From assembly GCA_964551995.1 (NCBI GenBank), contig CAZKFD010000011.1, forward strand, positions 62,001 through 126,000: a DNA stretch of 64,000 nt. Reading direction: 5' to 3'. Below are positions 51,697-60,168 of this stretch, piece by piece; position 1 is the stretch's first letter, and each line of letters opens with the position of its first letter. This DNA is from DATKJS01 sp964551995. Its GTDB lineage: Bacteria; Acidobacteriota; Aminicenantia; Aminicenantales; Saccharicenantaceae. The position numbers were made by a program, and so were the translations under genes. The notes under the pieces were generated by a model. The model was not told the DNA's origin. It worked only from the letters and a program-made list of their open reading frames with translations, and did not search any database.

Positions 51697-52542
51697 ATGA
51701 AAGCCGTGATCAGCACCTCGCGGCGCACGGACCTTGTCGCGTTTTTCCCCGCCTGGCTGGCCTCAGCCTTGGAGAAGCGGAGCGCGCGGGTCCCCGGTCC
51801 CCGCGGCGGAGTCCGGCGGATCGACCTCCGGCCGGAGCGCGTGCACACCGTCGTCCTCTGGTCCAAGAATTTCGAGAATGTCCTCAGAAACGAAGCCGGA
51901 CTCATGGACCGTCTCGCGGAATTCGGACAGCTCTATCTGCATTTCACGGTGACAGGGCTCGGAGGCACGCCTCTCGAACCCGGGGCCCCCGAAGCCGCCG
52001 AGGCCCTCGCTCAGCTTCCGGCCCTCGTCGCGCTGGCCGGCGATCCGCGACGCGTCTCCCTGCGTTTCGATCCCATCCTGTTCTGGCGGGAGGGCCGGAG
52101 GGTCCGGACAAACCTTGATTTTTTCGACAATACTGCCGCCGCGGCGGCCGCATGCGGCGTTCGTGACGTGCGCCTGAGCTTCGCCCAATGGTACCGGAAA
52201 GCGCGGCGCCGGGCGTCCGCCGGGGGCTGGGACGTTCTCGACCCGCCCGAAGAGGAAAAGAGACGTCACACCGCGGCCCTGGCCTCCGAAGCCCGGGCCC
52301 GAGGCCTGAACCTTTGGGCCTGCTGCCAGCCGTTCCTTGCGGGCCTCGCGGGGATCCGTCCTTCGGCCTGCATCGACGGCCGCCTCCTCGAAGAGCTTCA
52401 CCCGCGCCGCGAGCCGGCCTCGCACCTCAAGGACAGGAGCCAGCGTCCCGACTGCCTCTGCACCGAATCTCTGGACATCGGCAGCTACGGCCAGGCCTGC
52501 CCGCACGGGTGCGTGTATTGTTATGCCAATCCCGCCGACTGA
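51697..52542 (+). CDS. DUF1848 family protein, Fe-S/radical SAM-like
   Basis: 281 residues. N-terminus ISTSRRTDLVAFFPAWLASAL and VHTVVLWSKNFEN match DUF1848, as does YLHFTVTGLGGTPLEPGAP. The C-terminus has the cysteine cluster DCLCTESLDIGSYGQACPHGCVYCYAN, expected to bind one or two iron-sulfur clusters. Related to radical SAM proteins with the cluster moved to the C-terminal end. Reaction unknown. Single gene. Confidence 0.85.
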   Translation: MKAVISTSRRTDLVAFFPAWLASALEKRSARVPGPRGGVRRIDLRPERVHTVVLWSKNFENVLRNEAGLMDRLAEFGQLYLHFTVTGLGGTPLEPGAPEAAEALAQLPALVALAGDPRRVSLRFDPILFWREGRRVRTNLDFFDNTAAAAAACGVRDVRLSFAQWYRKARRRASAGGWDVLDPPEEEKRRHTAALASEARARGLNLWACCQPFLAGLAGIRPSACIDGRLLEELHPRREPASHLKDRSQRPDCLCTESLDIGSYGQACPHGCVYCYANPAD

Positions 52543-52639
52543 GACCATACTTATAAGGACCGAAGAGGGCAGCCGGAACGTGATAAAGCGGTTTAGCCCG
52601 GAGATCGCGGGCCCGCAGGGAAGTTCCAGGCGGAACCGA

Positions 52640-52687
52640 CAAAACTTGTCTGAGCTTGGCGTAGCGTACGCCAAGCGAGTTGTTTTG
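52640..52687 (+). repeat. Nested palindrome downstream of the DUF1848 gene
   Basis: GCTTGGCGTA (52654-52663) pairs perfectly with TACGCCAAGC (52667-52676) around GCG. Outer arms CAAAAC (52640-52645) and GTTTTG (52682-52687) also pair, leaving unequal 8- and 5-nt internal bulges. It may be a terminator or a dispersed palindromic repeat. The gap 52543-52759 has no gene. Confidence 0.5.
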
Positions 52688-52759
52688 GCGCCGAGGAGCG
52701 CGTGATCCGCGCGGCGTGAAAAACCGCGATCTGGAGTGAAGGTTGCCCTCTTGGTCCCT

Positions 52760-53500
52760 TCAGATGCCGAGGCTCAGCCGTTCGGCCAGTGCGGGCGGGA
52801 GCTTCTCGTCGAAGATCCGCTTTTTCGCATCCTCGATGTCGTAATCGACGCGATAGAACCTGATCACTCGGGAGTCGGAGTCGTAGATGGCGAACGCGCT
52901 CCGGGGATTCCTGTCCCTGGGCTGACCCACGGAGCCGGGATTGATGAGGTAGCGGACGCCCTTCTCGAGCTTGACCTCGTTCGCATCGCCTTCGAGGAAC
53001 GTGCCTTCGACGTTCCCGTCCTTCTCGGTGTAGATGAACGGGAAGTGGGTGTGGCCGAAAAAGCAGAGGGGGGTCTGGTAATAGCCGAAAGCCTCGGCGG
53101 CGTCGAATTCGCCGAAGATGTAGTAGTCCTCGTCGAAGGGAGCGCCGTGGCAGACGGTGATCGTCTCGTGTATGATCTCTGGACCCTTCTTCAGCCGGGA
53201 GAGGAAGTCCAGGTTCTTCTTGGAGATGGCTTTTTTCGTCCAGAAGATGGCCGCGGCGGCGATGGGGTTAAAGGTCTGGATCGAGTCGAGCCCCGAGACG
53301 GCCTTGTCGTGGTTGCCGCGGATAATGGACAGGGGCTTTAGAGTTAGGATCCTCTGGATGACCTCGTTTGGGGAAGCGCCGTAGCCGACGAGATCACCGA
53401 GGAAGAGGTAATGATCGATCTTCTTTTTCTGAACCGCCTTGAGCACCGCGTGGAGCGCCTCCAGGTTCCCGTGGATGTCCGTAAAGATCAGGTACCGCAT
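52760..53500 (-). CDS. Metallophosphoesterase (YfcE/MJ0936-like)
   Basis: 246 residues of the calcineurin-like fold with all metal motifs: DIHGNLEAL, LGDLVGYG, IRGNHD, VCHGAP and FGHTHFPF. The C-terminal INPGSVGQPRDRNPRSAFAIYD is typical of YfcE-like and diadenosine tetraphosphatase-like phosphodiesterases. Substrate unknown; a phosphodiester or nucleotide is likely. Followed closely on the same strand by lipA, 8 nt before its stop. Confidence 0.9.
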   Translation of the reverse strand: MRYLIFTDIHGNLEALHAVLKAVQKKKIDHYLFLGDLVGYGASPNEVIQRILTLKPLSIIRGNHDKAVSGLDSIQTFNPIAAAAIFWTKKAISKKNLDFLSRLKKGPEIIHETITVCHGAPFDEDYYIFGEFDAAEAFGYYQTPLCFFGHTHFPFIYTEKDGNVEGTFLEGDANEVKLEKGVRYLINPGSVGQPRDRNPRSAFAIYDSDSRVIRFYRVDYDIEDAKKRIFDEKLPPALAERLSLGI

Positions 53501-53507
53501 GGGGGCT

Positions 53508-54415
53508 TTACCTTTCCGCGGCCGTCTCGTACAGCCGCTCGGCCTCGAAGGAGCTCCGGACGAGGGGACCGGCCACGACCTCCCGGAACCCGAGGCCCAA
53601 GGCCGTTCGGCGGAGCGCCTCGAACTCCTCGGGTGCGTAATACCTTTCGACGGCCGGACTCTCCGCCGCCGGCTGCAGGTATTGGCCGAGAGTCAGGAGG
53701 CCGCATCCCGCCTCCCGGAGGTCGGAGAAGGCCCGGATGACGTCCGACTCAGCTTCCCCCAGACCGAGCATCAGGCCCGATTTCGTCACCGCGCCTCGGC
53801 CTTTCGCCGCGGCCAGGACCTCCAGGGACCTCCGGTAGTTCTTCCGGGGCCGGCGTATCCTGGGATATAGGGATTCGGTCGTCTCCAGGTTGTGATTGAG
53901 GATGTCCGGCCCGGCCGCGAGCACCGTCTCGAGGGCTTGCCGGTCTCCGCCGAAATCCGGGATCAGGGCCTCGACCTTCGTCCCGGGGCTTGCCTCCCGG
54001 ATCGCCCGGATCGTGCGGGCGAAATGGCCGGCGCCCCCGTCGGCGAGGTCGTCCCGGGTCACTGAAGTCAGGACGGCATAATGAAGGCCCAGAGACCGGA
54101 CAGCCTCGGCGACGCGCGCCGGCTCTTCGGCCTCCGGGGGCGAGGGGACGCCTTTGGCCACGGCGCAGAAGGCGCAGTTCCGCGTGCACGTGTCCCCGAG
54201 GATGAGGAAGGTCGCCGTTTTCCGCTCCCAGCAGCGGCCGATGTTCGGGCACCGGGCGCTCTCGCAGATCGTGTGGAGGCGCCGGGTCTTCAGGATGTCC
54301 GAGACCCGGAAGAAGTCCCCGTGCGACGGGAGGCGGACCTTCAGCCAATCCGGTTTGCGCGTCCCCGGCGCTCTTTTGTTAATGGACAGGCCCCCTTCTC
54401 GCTCAACGCGTTCAT
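53508..54415 (-). pseudogene. lipA: Lipoyl synthase LipA, frameshifted near the start as read
   Basis: From about 54360 the frame encodes a full LipA: RKPDWLKVRLP, the auxiliary cluster CESARCPNIGRC, the radical SAM CTRNCAFC, then DDLADGGAGHFA, ALIPDFGGD, HNLETTESLYPRIR, SGLMLGLGE and GQYLQPA to 53508. This frame has no ATG, GTG or TTG before the conserved region. An ATG at 54415 (MNALSEKGACPLTKERRG) lies in another frame, and one extra G in the GGGG at 54363-54366 would join it to give a 302-residue protein. The gene is probably functional with a homopolymer error, or uses an ATT start near 54387. LipA inserts sulfur into octanoyl groups of lipoate enzymes. Confidence 0.85.
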
Positions 54416-54463
54416 ATCACGGAACTTCGGGAAGGAAAGAATGATCCCAAAAGGAGAAAGCGG

Positions 54464-54670
54464 TCAGTATTCGATGTCGCGTTCTCTCTTGATGCGCCGC
54501 CGCATCCGTTTCCGAGCCTGAGCTTCCTTCATCCGCCGCCGTTCTCCGGGTTTGAAGTAGACGGAGTGTTTCTTGATCTCCTTGATGATCGCTTCCTGCT
54601 GGACCCGGCGCTTGAACCTCCGGAGGGCGGACTCCAAGTTCTCGCCTTCTTCAAGAATGACAAACGCCAA
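54464..54670 (-). CDS. rpsU: Ribosomal protein bS21
   Basis: 68 residues: VILEEGENLESALRRFKRRVQQEAIIKEIKKHSVYFKPGERRRMKEAQARKRMRRRIKR, the full small, basic bS21. The start is TTG 54670 with a perfect GGAGGTGA (54677-54684) 6 nt upstream. bS21 helps start-codon selection on the 30S subunit. It lies between lipA and the racemase, on the same strand as both. Confidence 0.97.
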   Translation of the reverse strand: MAFVILEEGENLESALRRFKRRVQQEAIIKEIKKHSVYFKPGERRRMKEAQARKRMRRRIKRERDIEY

Positions 54671-54730
54671 AAACCTTCACCTCCGATCTCGGAAAATCCT
54701 GCATTCTTATACAGGATTGCCCTGCCAAAG

Positions 54731-55462
54731 TCAAGACGCGGAAGGGCGGCCGGCGTCCCTGATGAAGCCTCCCGCTCTGAGAATGCAAGCCAGGGCGGCG
54801 GCGCGCATGGGGTCGATGAAAGGGACGGTGAGGTCGTCTTCGCCGATCGCGATAGGGATTTCCGTGCACCCGGCGACGATGGCCTGGGCGCCCATGCGGA
54901 CGAGCTCCCCGGCGACGCCGATGAGGATTCGGTGCGGATGGCCGGCCGCTGTCCCGGCCTTGATCCCCCGCCTTCCGTAGATCGCGGTCATGACCCGTTT
55001 CTGGCCGGGGCCTCCGGGGACGAGAACCTCGATTCCCGCCAGGCGGAAAACGTCGGCGACGATCCCCGTGCTGACGGTTCCCGTCGTGGCCAGAAGTCCA
55101 ATGGTTCGTATCCGGGGGAACCGCTTCCGGATGTCCGCGGCCGTTTCTTCCAGGAGATGGACGATCGGAATCGGGGAGCGGGCCGCGAGCCCGGCGTAGA
55201 AATAGTGGGCCGAGACGCACGGCATGACGGCGAAGTCGGCCCCGGCCCGGCTCAGGGTTTCGAGGCCGCGCCGGAGAGCGGGCAGAGGGCTGGGACCGCC
55301 GTGCAGGATGGCCCGCGTGCGGTCCGGGATCCGGGGCAGGTTGCAGACGATAACGGGGACGTGGTCCTGGTCGCGCGCGGCCCGGGTGTTCCGGACCAGG
55401 AGGGCGAAGAAGTACGCCGTGGCCTCAGGCCCCATCCCTCCCAGCACGCCGACTGTCTTCAT
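54731..55462 (-). CDS. Aspartate/glutamate racemase-family protein
   Basis: 243 residues with the two pseudo-symmetric halves: GVLGGMGPEATAYFFALLVRNT near the N-terminus, first catalytic-cysteine motif MPCVSAHYF near 79 (family MPCNTAH; Asn-Thr replaced by Val-Ser), and second AIVAGCTEIPIAI near 193. It interconverts L- and D-aspartate or glutamate, or acts on a related amino acid. Its start overlaps the stop of the P1 peptidase (ATGA), so the two are cotranslated. Confidence 0.9.
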   Translation of the reverse strand: MKTVGVLGGMGPEATAYFFALLVRNTRAARDQDHVPVIVCNLPRIPDRTRAILHGGPSPLPALRRGLETLSRAGADFAVMPCVSAHYFYAGLAARSPIPIVHLLEETAADIRKRFPRIRTIGLLATTGTVSTGIVADVFRLAGIEVLVPGGPGQKRVMTAIYGRRGIKAGTAAGHPHRILIGVAGELVRMGAQAIVAGCTEIPIAIGEDDLTVPFIDPMRAAALACILRAGGFIRDAGRPSAS

Positions 55463-56640
55463 TCCGTCCCGCCGCGGGCGCCGACGAGGGCGCGGATCCT
55501 TTCGAGCGGCAGGGCCCCGGCCCTGTGGCCGTCCTTTCCCTCCATGGGGCCGGACTTGAAGAGGGAATCGAGGATGGCCTCTTCGGCGGCTTCGACCGCC
55601 GCCTGGAACAGGGGAGACATGTTTTCGTCGCTGAGCAAAGTGACGGTCCGCGTCGGCTCTTGGGAGCGCTGCGGAATACGGAGGCCCGGGGCGGTGGAAA
55701 AGGCGATGGCATAATCGCCGCTGCCGTTGGCGAAGTATCCACCCGTTCGGCCGATGCCGAGGAGGGCCCGTTTGGCCAGACGCCCGAGGTTCCGCGCGTC
55801 GAGGGGGGCGTCCGTGGCCACGATGATCATGCAGGAACCCCCTTCGGCTTCCTCGGGGCCGAGGGCGCCGTGCCTCGGCGTCGGCAGCGGACCGCCACCC
55901 TCTTCGCCGAGTATCCGGCCGGCGGGCAGACCGTCGATCGTCAGGACGCCCCCGAAGTTTGTCTGGACGAGGAGGCCGACCGTGTAACCGCCCCGGGCGG
56001 CCGTCAGCCGCCGCGAAGCGGTTCCGATGCCCCCCTTGAAACCGAGGCAGGTCGTTCCCGTGCCCGCGCCGACGGAGCCTTCGGCCACGGGTCCTCCGGA
56101 GGCGCCGCGGATGGCCTCGAGGACGTCGGCCTTCGTGACGTGCCGCCCCCGGATGTTGTTGAGCCAGCCGTCGTTGGTCTCCCCGACGACGGGGTTGACC
56201 GAGGTGACGTGCTCGTTCCCCGGGCGGGCGAGGGCGTCATCGATCAGCGCCTCCGCCGCCGTCGGCACGCTCAAGGTGTTGGTCAAGATGATCGGCGTTT
56301 CGAGCGTCCCCAATTCCTCCACCTGCGTGAATCCCGTCAGCTTGCCGTAGCCGTTGCCGACCGACACGCCCGCGGGGACTTTCTCCTGGAAGATATTCTC
56401 CCCGTGGGGGACGACGGCCGTGACGCCCGTCCGGACATCGGCCCCTTTGATCAGGGTGACGTGACCGACTTTGACGCCTGCCACGTCCGTGATTGCGTTG
56501 AGGGGGCCCGGGTCCAGGACCCCGATCCGGATGCCGAACTCCCGGACCCGCGGCCGTTCCGCGGCCGGCGGGCTTCCTGCCGTCCTTCCGGAATCGATGA
56601 TCCCGAGGGCGAGGGGAAGAACGCTGAGTAGCAGCCACAT
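55459..56640 (-). CDS. P1-family peptidase (DmpA/BapA-like L-aminopeptidase/D-esterase)
   Basis: About 393 residues from ATG 56640 (GGAGGA 9 nt upstream), with signal peptide MWLLLSVLPLALGIIDSG. The N-terminal part has IGVLDPGPLNAITDVAGVKVGHVTLI and GENIFQEKVPAGVSVGNGYGKLTGFTQVEELG. Autoprocessing region GFKGGIGTASRRL, with Ser as the likely N-terminal nucleophile after self-cleavage. Later ILGEEGGG and MIIVATDAPLDARNLGRLAKRA complete the Ntn-like fold. DmpA and BapA release N-terminal D- or beta-amino acids from peptides. Coupled to a racemase, this suggests use of D-amino-acid-bearing peptides. Confidence 0.92.
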   Translation of the reverse strand: MWLLLSVLPLALGIIDSGRTAGSPPAAERPRVREFGIRIGVLDPGPLNAITDVAGVKVGHVTLIKGADVRTGVTAVVPHGENIFQEKVPAGVSVGNGYGKLTGFTQVEELGTLETPIILTNTLSVPTAAEALIDDALARPGNEHVTSVNPVVGETNDGWLNNIRGRHVTKADVLEAIRGASGGPVAEGSVGAGTGTTCLGFKGGIGTASRRLTAARGGYTVGLLVQTNFGGVLTIDGLPAGRILGEEGGGPLPTPRHGALGPEEAEGGSCMIIVATDAPLDARNLGRLAKRALLGIGRTGGYFANGSGDYAIAFSTAPGLRIPQRSQEPTRTVTLLSDENMSPLFQAAVEAAEEAILDSLFKSGPMEGKDGHRAGALPLERIRALVGARGGTE

Positions 56641-56771
56641 CGGAATTGTCCTCCGCTCGAAGATCGCTGCCATTTTCCCTTCAATATACGTCTTTCGGCC
56701 GCTCGGGAGCAAGAGCGCGGCGGGCAGGGGCTGCTTTTTTCCGGCCTGGTTTTCTGGTATTAACTAAGCTC

Positions 56772-57521
56772 ATGGCGGAGATGACGGACGCATATCTTAA
56801 GGCGCCTCTCCTCGAGAGAATCGCCGGGCTCGTCCACGGATTCGGCACCGGCCGTTGGACAGAGGGGGATTTCGCCCGGACTGAGGCCTTCGCTAGTTTC
56901 CGCCCTGTAATCATGCGGCAGCTGCACTCGGACGTCGTCCACCGTGTGGACGCGCCTCCGGAGGCGCGGCTGAGCGGCGACGCGCTGATCACGGCAACCC
57001 CCGGGCTCCTCCTTGTCATCCGGACGGCGGACTGCCTGCCCGTCCTTCTCGCGGACGGTCGGCACCGCGCCGTTGCCGCCGTCCATTGCGGTTGGCGGGG
57101 CACGCGGGCCAGGGTCCTGGAGCGCGCCGTCCGGGAGATGGGGACAGCCTACGGCACGGAGCCCGGCAGCTTGCTCGCGGCCTTCGGCCCGTGCATCGGC
57201 TCGGACTGTTACGAAGTCGGGCCGGAGGTCCGCGAAGCCTTCGCCTCGGCTGGCTTTCCGGGGGCCGTCCTGATGCCCGTTCCGGCCCGCCCCGGGAAGT
57301 CGCTCCTCGATCTGAGGGCCGCCAATTCCTGGCTGCTCGAGACGCTCGGCGTGAAAAAGGCCAATGTCTGGACCGCGCCGGCCTGCACGCACTGCGACCC
57401 GGACCTTTTCTCCTGCCGCCGGAACCGGGGCGAGCAACGCCGCCTCTACAACTTCATCGGCCTCCGCCCCGCTGACACTAAACCCGTCATCAGCTGCCTG
57501 AAAAGGGACAGCCGCCCATGA
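56772..57521 (+). CDS. pgeF: Laccase-domain protein (PgeF/YfiH family)
   Basis: 249 residues with the zinc site expected for YfiH/PgeF: His in MRQLHSDVV, Cys in IRTADCLPVLL and His in AVHCGWRGT, plus GPCIGSDCYEVG and a late SCRRNRGEQRRLYNFIGL. Members remove misincorporated L-serine from peptidoglycan precursors (PgeF) or act as purine nucleoside phosphorylases. ATG 56772 has an extended -10 (TGG TATTAA, 56755-56763) ending 9 nt before it and no ribosome binding site, so it may be leaderless. Divergent from the P1 peptidase. Confidence 0.88.
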   Translation: MAEMTDAYLKAPLLERIAGLVHGFGTGRWTEGDFARTEAFASFRPVIMRQLHSDVVHRVDAPPEARLSGDALITATPGLLLVIRTADCLPVLLADGRHRAVAAVHCGWRGTRARVLERAVREMGTAYGTEPGSLLAAFGPCIGSDCYEVGPEVREAFASAGFPGAVLMPVPARPGKSLLDLRAANSWLLETLGVKKANVWTAPACTHCDPDLFSCRRNRGEQRRLYNFIGLRPADTKPVISCLKRDSRP

Positions 57522-57606
57522 GGGGGCCGATCCCTGCTCGTTTTCACAGGGGGTTGGCCCAGCGAATTAGGGCCGGACGGCTGAAGCATCATAAGATCAA
57601 TGCGCA

Positions 57607-57745
57607 GGGGGTGTTCCCGGAGGAGGGCGTGTGGAGTGCCGGGCGGGCATGGACCCTCACCCCTTGGGCGAGGGGAGCAAGGCACGGAACCGAAGCGGGT
57701 TTGGCTCGCCGGGACAAACCCGCGACCCGACGGAGGGAACCCCCC
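57607..57745 (+). ncRNA. Candidate structured RNA between pgeF and purC
   Basis: The 339-base gap contains a strong long-range fold. GGGGG-T-GTTCCC (57607-57618) pairs with GGGAACCCCCC (57735-57745), 11 bp with one bulged U. Inside are a GTGCC/GGCAC arm (57636-57640 with 57681-57685) holding a CCCTC/GAGGG hairpin, and a perfect 9-bp hairpin (57695-57703 with 57715-57723). I could not match it to ZTP, glycine, SRP or 6S RNA. It lies upstream of the purC promoter (57810-57838), so it is not the purC leader if that promoter is used. Confidence 0.4.
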
Positions 57746-57809
57746 GAGCTCAACCTCATATGCGGAAGCCGGACGAAATTCGGCCGGGTCCGCCCCGCGG
57801 GCCGGTCTG

Positions 57810-57838
57810 TTGCAATTTCGGGGTGATTTCGCTATCCT
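57810..57838 (+). promoter_or_regulatory. Sigma70 promoter of the purC operon
   Basis: TTGCAA (57810-57815), 17 bp, TATCCT (57833-57838), 22 nt before the ATG at 57861. Confidence 0.6.
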
Positions 57839-57860
57839 TAGCAGGTCACAGGAGAAGATC

Positions 57861-58754
57861 ATGGAACGGACAATCGGCGATATCGACCTTCCGGGGATTC
57901 GTCTCTATAAGAAGGGAAAGGTCCGGAATGTCTTCGAGATCGAAGACAAGCTCCTCATCGTCGCGACGGACAGGATCTCAGCGTTCGACTGGATCCTCCC
58001 CTCGCTCATCCCCTACAAAGGGAAAGTCCTGACACAGTTGTCCCGGTTCTGGTTCGATTTCGTCGCCCTGGCCTGTCCCAACCACATGGTGGCCACCGAG
58101 GTGGACAAGTTTCCCGCCGCCCTCCGAAGGTTCAGTGACATCCTCTACAAGCGGTCCATGCTCGTGCGCAAGACGCAAGTCATCCCCGTCGAGTGCGTCG
58201 TCCGCGGATATCTGTCGGGGTCGGGCTGGAAAGAATACCGGAAGACGGGCAAGATCTCGGGCGTCAAGATCCCCAAGGGGCTCGCGGAATCAGACCGGCT
58301 CGAGGAACCGATCTTCACCCCCTCGACCAAGGCGGAGCAGGGGCACGACGAGAATATTTCCATGAAAGACGTCCAGAAGATCGTCGGGGCCGACCTCGCC
58401 AACAAGATCCGCAAGGTCAGCCTGGAACTCTATCAGAAGGCCTCGCTGTTCGCCCTGTCCAAGGGGATCATCATCGCCGACACGAAATTCGAGTTCGGCC
58501 TCATCGACGAGGACCTCGTTCTCATTGACGAGATCTTCACGCCCGATTCATCCCGGTTCTGGCCCAAGGCCACTTACAAGGCCGGGCAGTCCCAGCCCAG
58601 CCTGGACAAGCAGTTCGTCAGGGACTACCTGGAAACCACCAACTGGGACAAAAACTCGCCTCCCCCTCTCCTTCCCAGAGAGATTGTCGCCCGGACGTCG
58701 GAGAAGTACCTGGAAATCTACCGCCTTCTCGCCGGCCGCGATGACCTCGCATGA
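57861..58754 (+). CDS. purC: SAICAR synthase PurC
   Basis: 297 residues: ATP-grasp-like YKKGKVRNVFEIEDKLLIVATDRISAFDWILPSLIPYKGKVLTQLS, the conserved VVRGYLSGSGWKEYRKTGKISGVKIPKGL and FGLIDEDLVLIDEIFTPDSSRFW. It joins CAIR and aspartate in purine synthesis. Length and sequence are those of the longer, fungal/plant-like PurC form. GGAGAAG precedes the ATG. The stop overlaps the PHP gene (ATGA), starting a four-gene chain PurC-PHP-CvpA-Fis-like. Confidence 0.96.
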   Translation: MERTIGDIDLPGIRLYKKGKVRNVFEIEDKLLIVATDRISAFDWILPSLIPYKGKVLTQLSRFWFDFVALACPNHMVATEVDKFPAALRRFSDILYKRSMLVRKTQVIPVECVVRGYLSGSGWKEYRKTGKISGVKIPKGLAESDRLEEPIFTPSTKAEQGHDENISMKDVQKIVGADLANKIRKVSLELYQKASLFALSKGIIIADTKFEFGLIDEDLVLIDEIFTPDSSRFWPKATYKAGQSQPSLDKQFVRDYLETTNWDKNSPPPLLPREIVARTSEKYLEIYRLLAGRDDLA

Positions 58755-59641
58755 GCGAACTGGTCGACCTCCACGTCCACTCGAACAAGAGCTGCGATGG
58801 CGATTTCTCGCCGGCCCAGTTGGTTGGATTCGCCAGGGAGAAGAGGTTTCGGGCCATCTCCATCGCCGACCATGACACCGTGGCGGCTTATCCCGAGGCG
58901 GTCGACCTGGGCTGCGAGGCGGGGGTCGAGGTCATCCCCAGCATCGAAGTGACAACCCTTTACCGGGGTCGCGAGTTCCATCTGTTGCTTCCGTTCGTGG
59001 ACTGGAGCGACCCGTCCGTTGGAACGATCATCGAGATCCAAGGCCGGTGCCGGACCGAGGAGGCGATGGAGCGGGTCGAGAAGGTCCGCCGGTTCGGCTT
59101 CTCCATCACCTGGGAGGAGGTTCGGAAAAAGGCCAACGGGGTCCCTCCCCTGGGCGTCAAGATCGCCCAGATTCTCCTGGACAATCCGGAAAACGAGAAG
59201 AACCCGGTCCTGGAGTACTTCTACCGCGAGGAAAACCGGCCGTTCGCGCCCTATATGTTCTACAAGGAGTTCTTCACCGAGGGCCAGCACGCGTTTGTCC
59301 CCAAGAAGTTCATCGGCCTTCCCGACGTCCTGGACGGGGCGGCGTCGAGCGGCGGAGTCCCGGTCCTGTCCCATCCGGGGGCCTACTTCCAGAAGACGAC
59401 CCGCGACGATCTCAAGGACCTCAAAGAGCGCGGCCTGGCCGGGCTCGAGGTCTATACGAGCTATCACACGGTTGAACAGACGGCGTTCTACCGGGCTGCG
59501 GCCGAAGACCTCGACCTCGTGCCGACGGCCGGCTCGGATTTCCACGGCCGGATCAAGCCCCACGTCGCCTTCGGGGAGCTGCGGGACGGCCGGTACTGGA
59601 TGGTCGAGAGGTTGAAGGATCGGAGGAGGGGAAGGGCATGA
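58751..59641 (+). CDS. PHP-domain phosphoesterase (RNase AM/TrpH-like)
   Basis: 296 residues with the PHP metal ligands: His8 and His10 in DLHVHSNKS, Asp40-His41-Asp42 in IADHDT, Glu66 in SIEVTT, then PVLSHPGAYF and the C-terminal AGSDFHGR. This is the layout of the YciV/TrpH group, which hydrolyses 3',5'-nucleoside bisphosphates and trims RNA 5' ends. It overlaps purC and cvpA by 4 nt each, so all are cotranslated. Confidence 0.92.
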   Translation: MSELVDLHVHSNKSCDGDFSPAQLVGFAREKRFRAISIADHDTVAAYPEAVDLGCEAGVEVIPSIEVTTLYRGREFHLLLPFVDWSDPSVGTIIEIQGRCRTEEAMERVEKVRRFGFSITWEEVRKKANGVPPLGVKIAQILLDNPENEKNPVLEYFYREENRPFAPYMFYKEFFTEGQHAFVPKKFIGLPDVLDGAASSGGVPVLSHPGAYFQKTTRDDLKDLKERGLAGLEVYTSYHTVEQTAFYRAAAEDLDLVPTAGSDFHGRIKPHVAFGELRDGRYWMVERLKDRRRGRA

Positions 59642-60168
59642 ACTGGCTCGACGTCGTTTTTCTCGCCATCTTGGTGGCGGCGATGATCATGGGGCTCGTG
59701 AAGGGGCTGGTCCGGCAGGTCATCGGACTCGCGGCCGTCGTCCTGGGCCTCGTCCTGGCGGCCCTCTACTACGGAGGGGTCTCCGAGATCATCGGCAAAG
59801 TGGTGCACAACCACCTGCTCAGCAATTTCCTGGGCTTTCTCGTCATCTTTTTCTGCGTTCTGGCCGCCGGCGCGTTCCTTGGCTTCCTTATCTCCAAGGC
59901 CATGAAAGGCCCCCTGGCCGCTGTCAACCGGCTGTTCGGCGGGCTGTTCGGGCTCCTCAAGGCCGTCCTCATCTGCGGCATCCTGGCCTTCGCGTTGACC
60001 GTGTTCGACGTCGCCCGGCCGGCGCTGCAGGCGTCCCGTCTGGCGCGTTTCTGTCTCGGTGTGACGCGAGCCGCGGTCCACCTCATCCCGCAGGACCTCA
60101 AGGACAAATTCGACCAGTCCTACAGGGATATTCGCCGGAGCGGGGGGAAAGATGGAGAGAAGATTTAG
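59638..60168 (+). CDS. CvpA-family membrane protein
   Basis: 176 residues with four membrane helices (about 4-22, 28-48, 62-88, 100-122) and the family opening NWLDVVFLAILVAAMIMGLVKGLVRQVIGLAAVVLG. The C-terminal tail is basic and helical (VHLIPQDLKDKFDQSYRDIRRSGGK). CvpA proteins affect envelope stress and colicin V export; in many genomes they lie near purine genes, as here. Overlaps its neighbours. Confidence 0.9.
   Translation: MNWLDVVFLAILVAAMIMGLVKGLVRQVIGLAAVVLGLVLAALYYGGVSEIIGKVVHNHLLSNFLGFLVIFFCVLAAGAFLGFLISKAMKGPLAAVNRLFGGLFGLLKAVLICGILAFALTVFDVARPALQASRLARFCLGVTRAAVHLIPQDLKDKFDQSYRDIRRSGGKDGEKI

Noticed and set aside
57600..57750. ZTP (pfl), glycine riboswitch, small SRP RNA or 6S RNA before purC
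   Set aside because: Partial look-alike motifs (GGCGAGGGGAGCAAGG) exist, but the conserved cores and pseudoknot of these RNAs are missing and the purC promoter lies downstream of the element.
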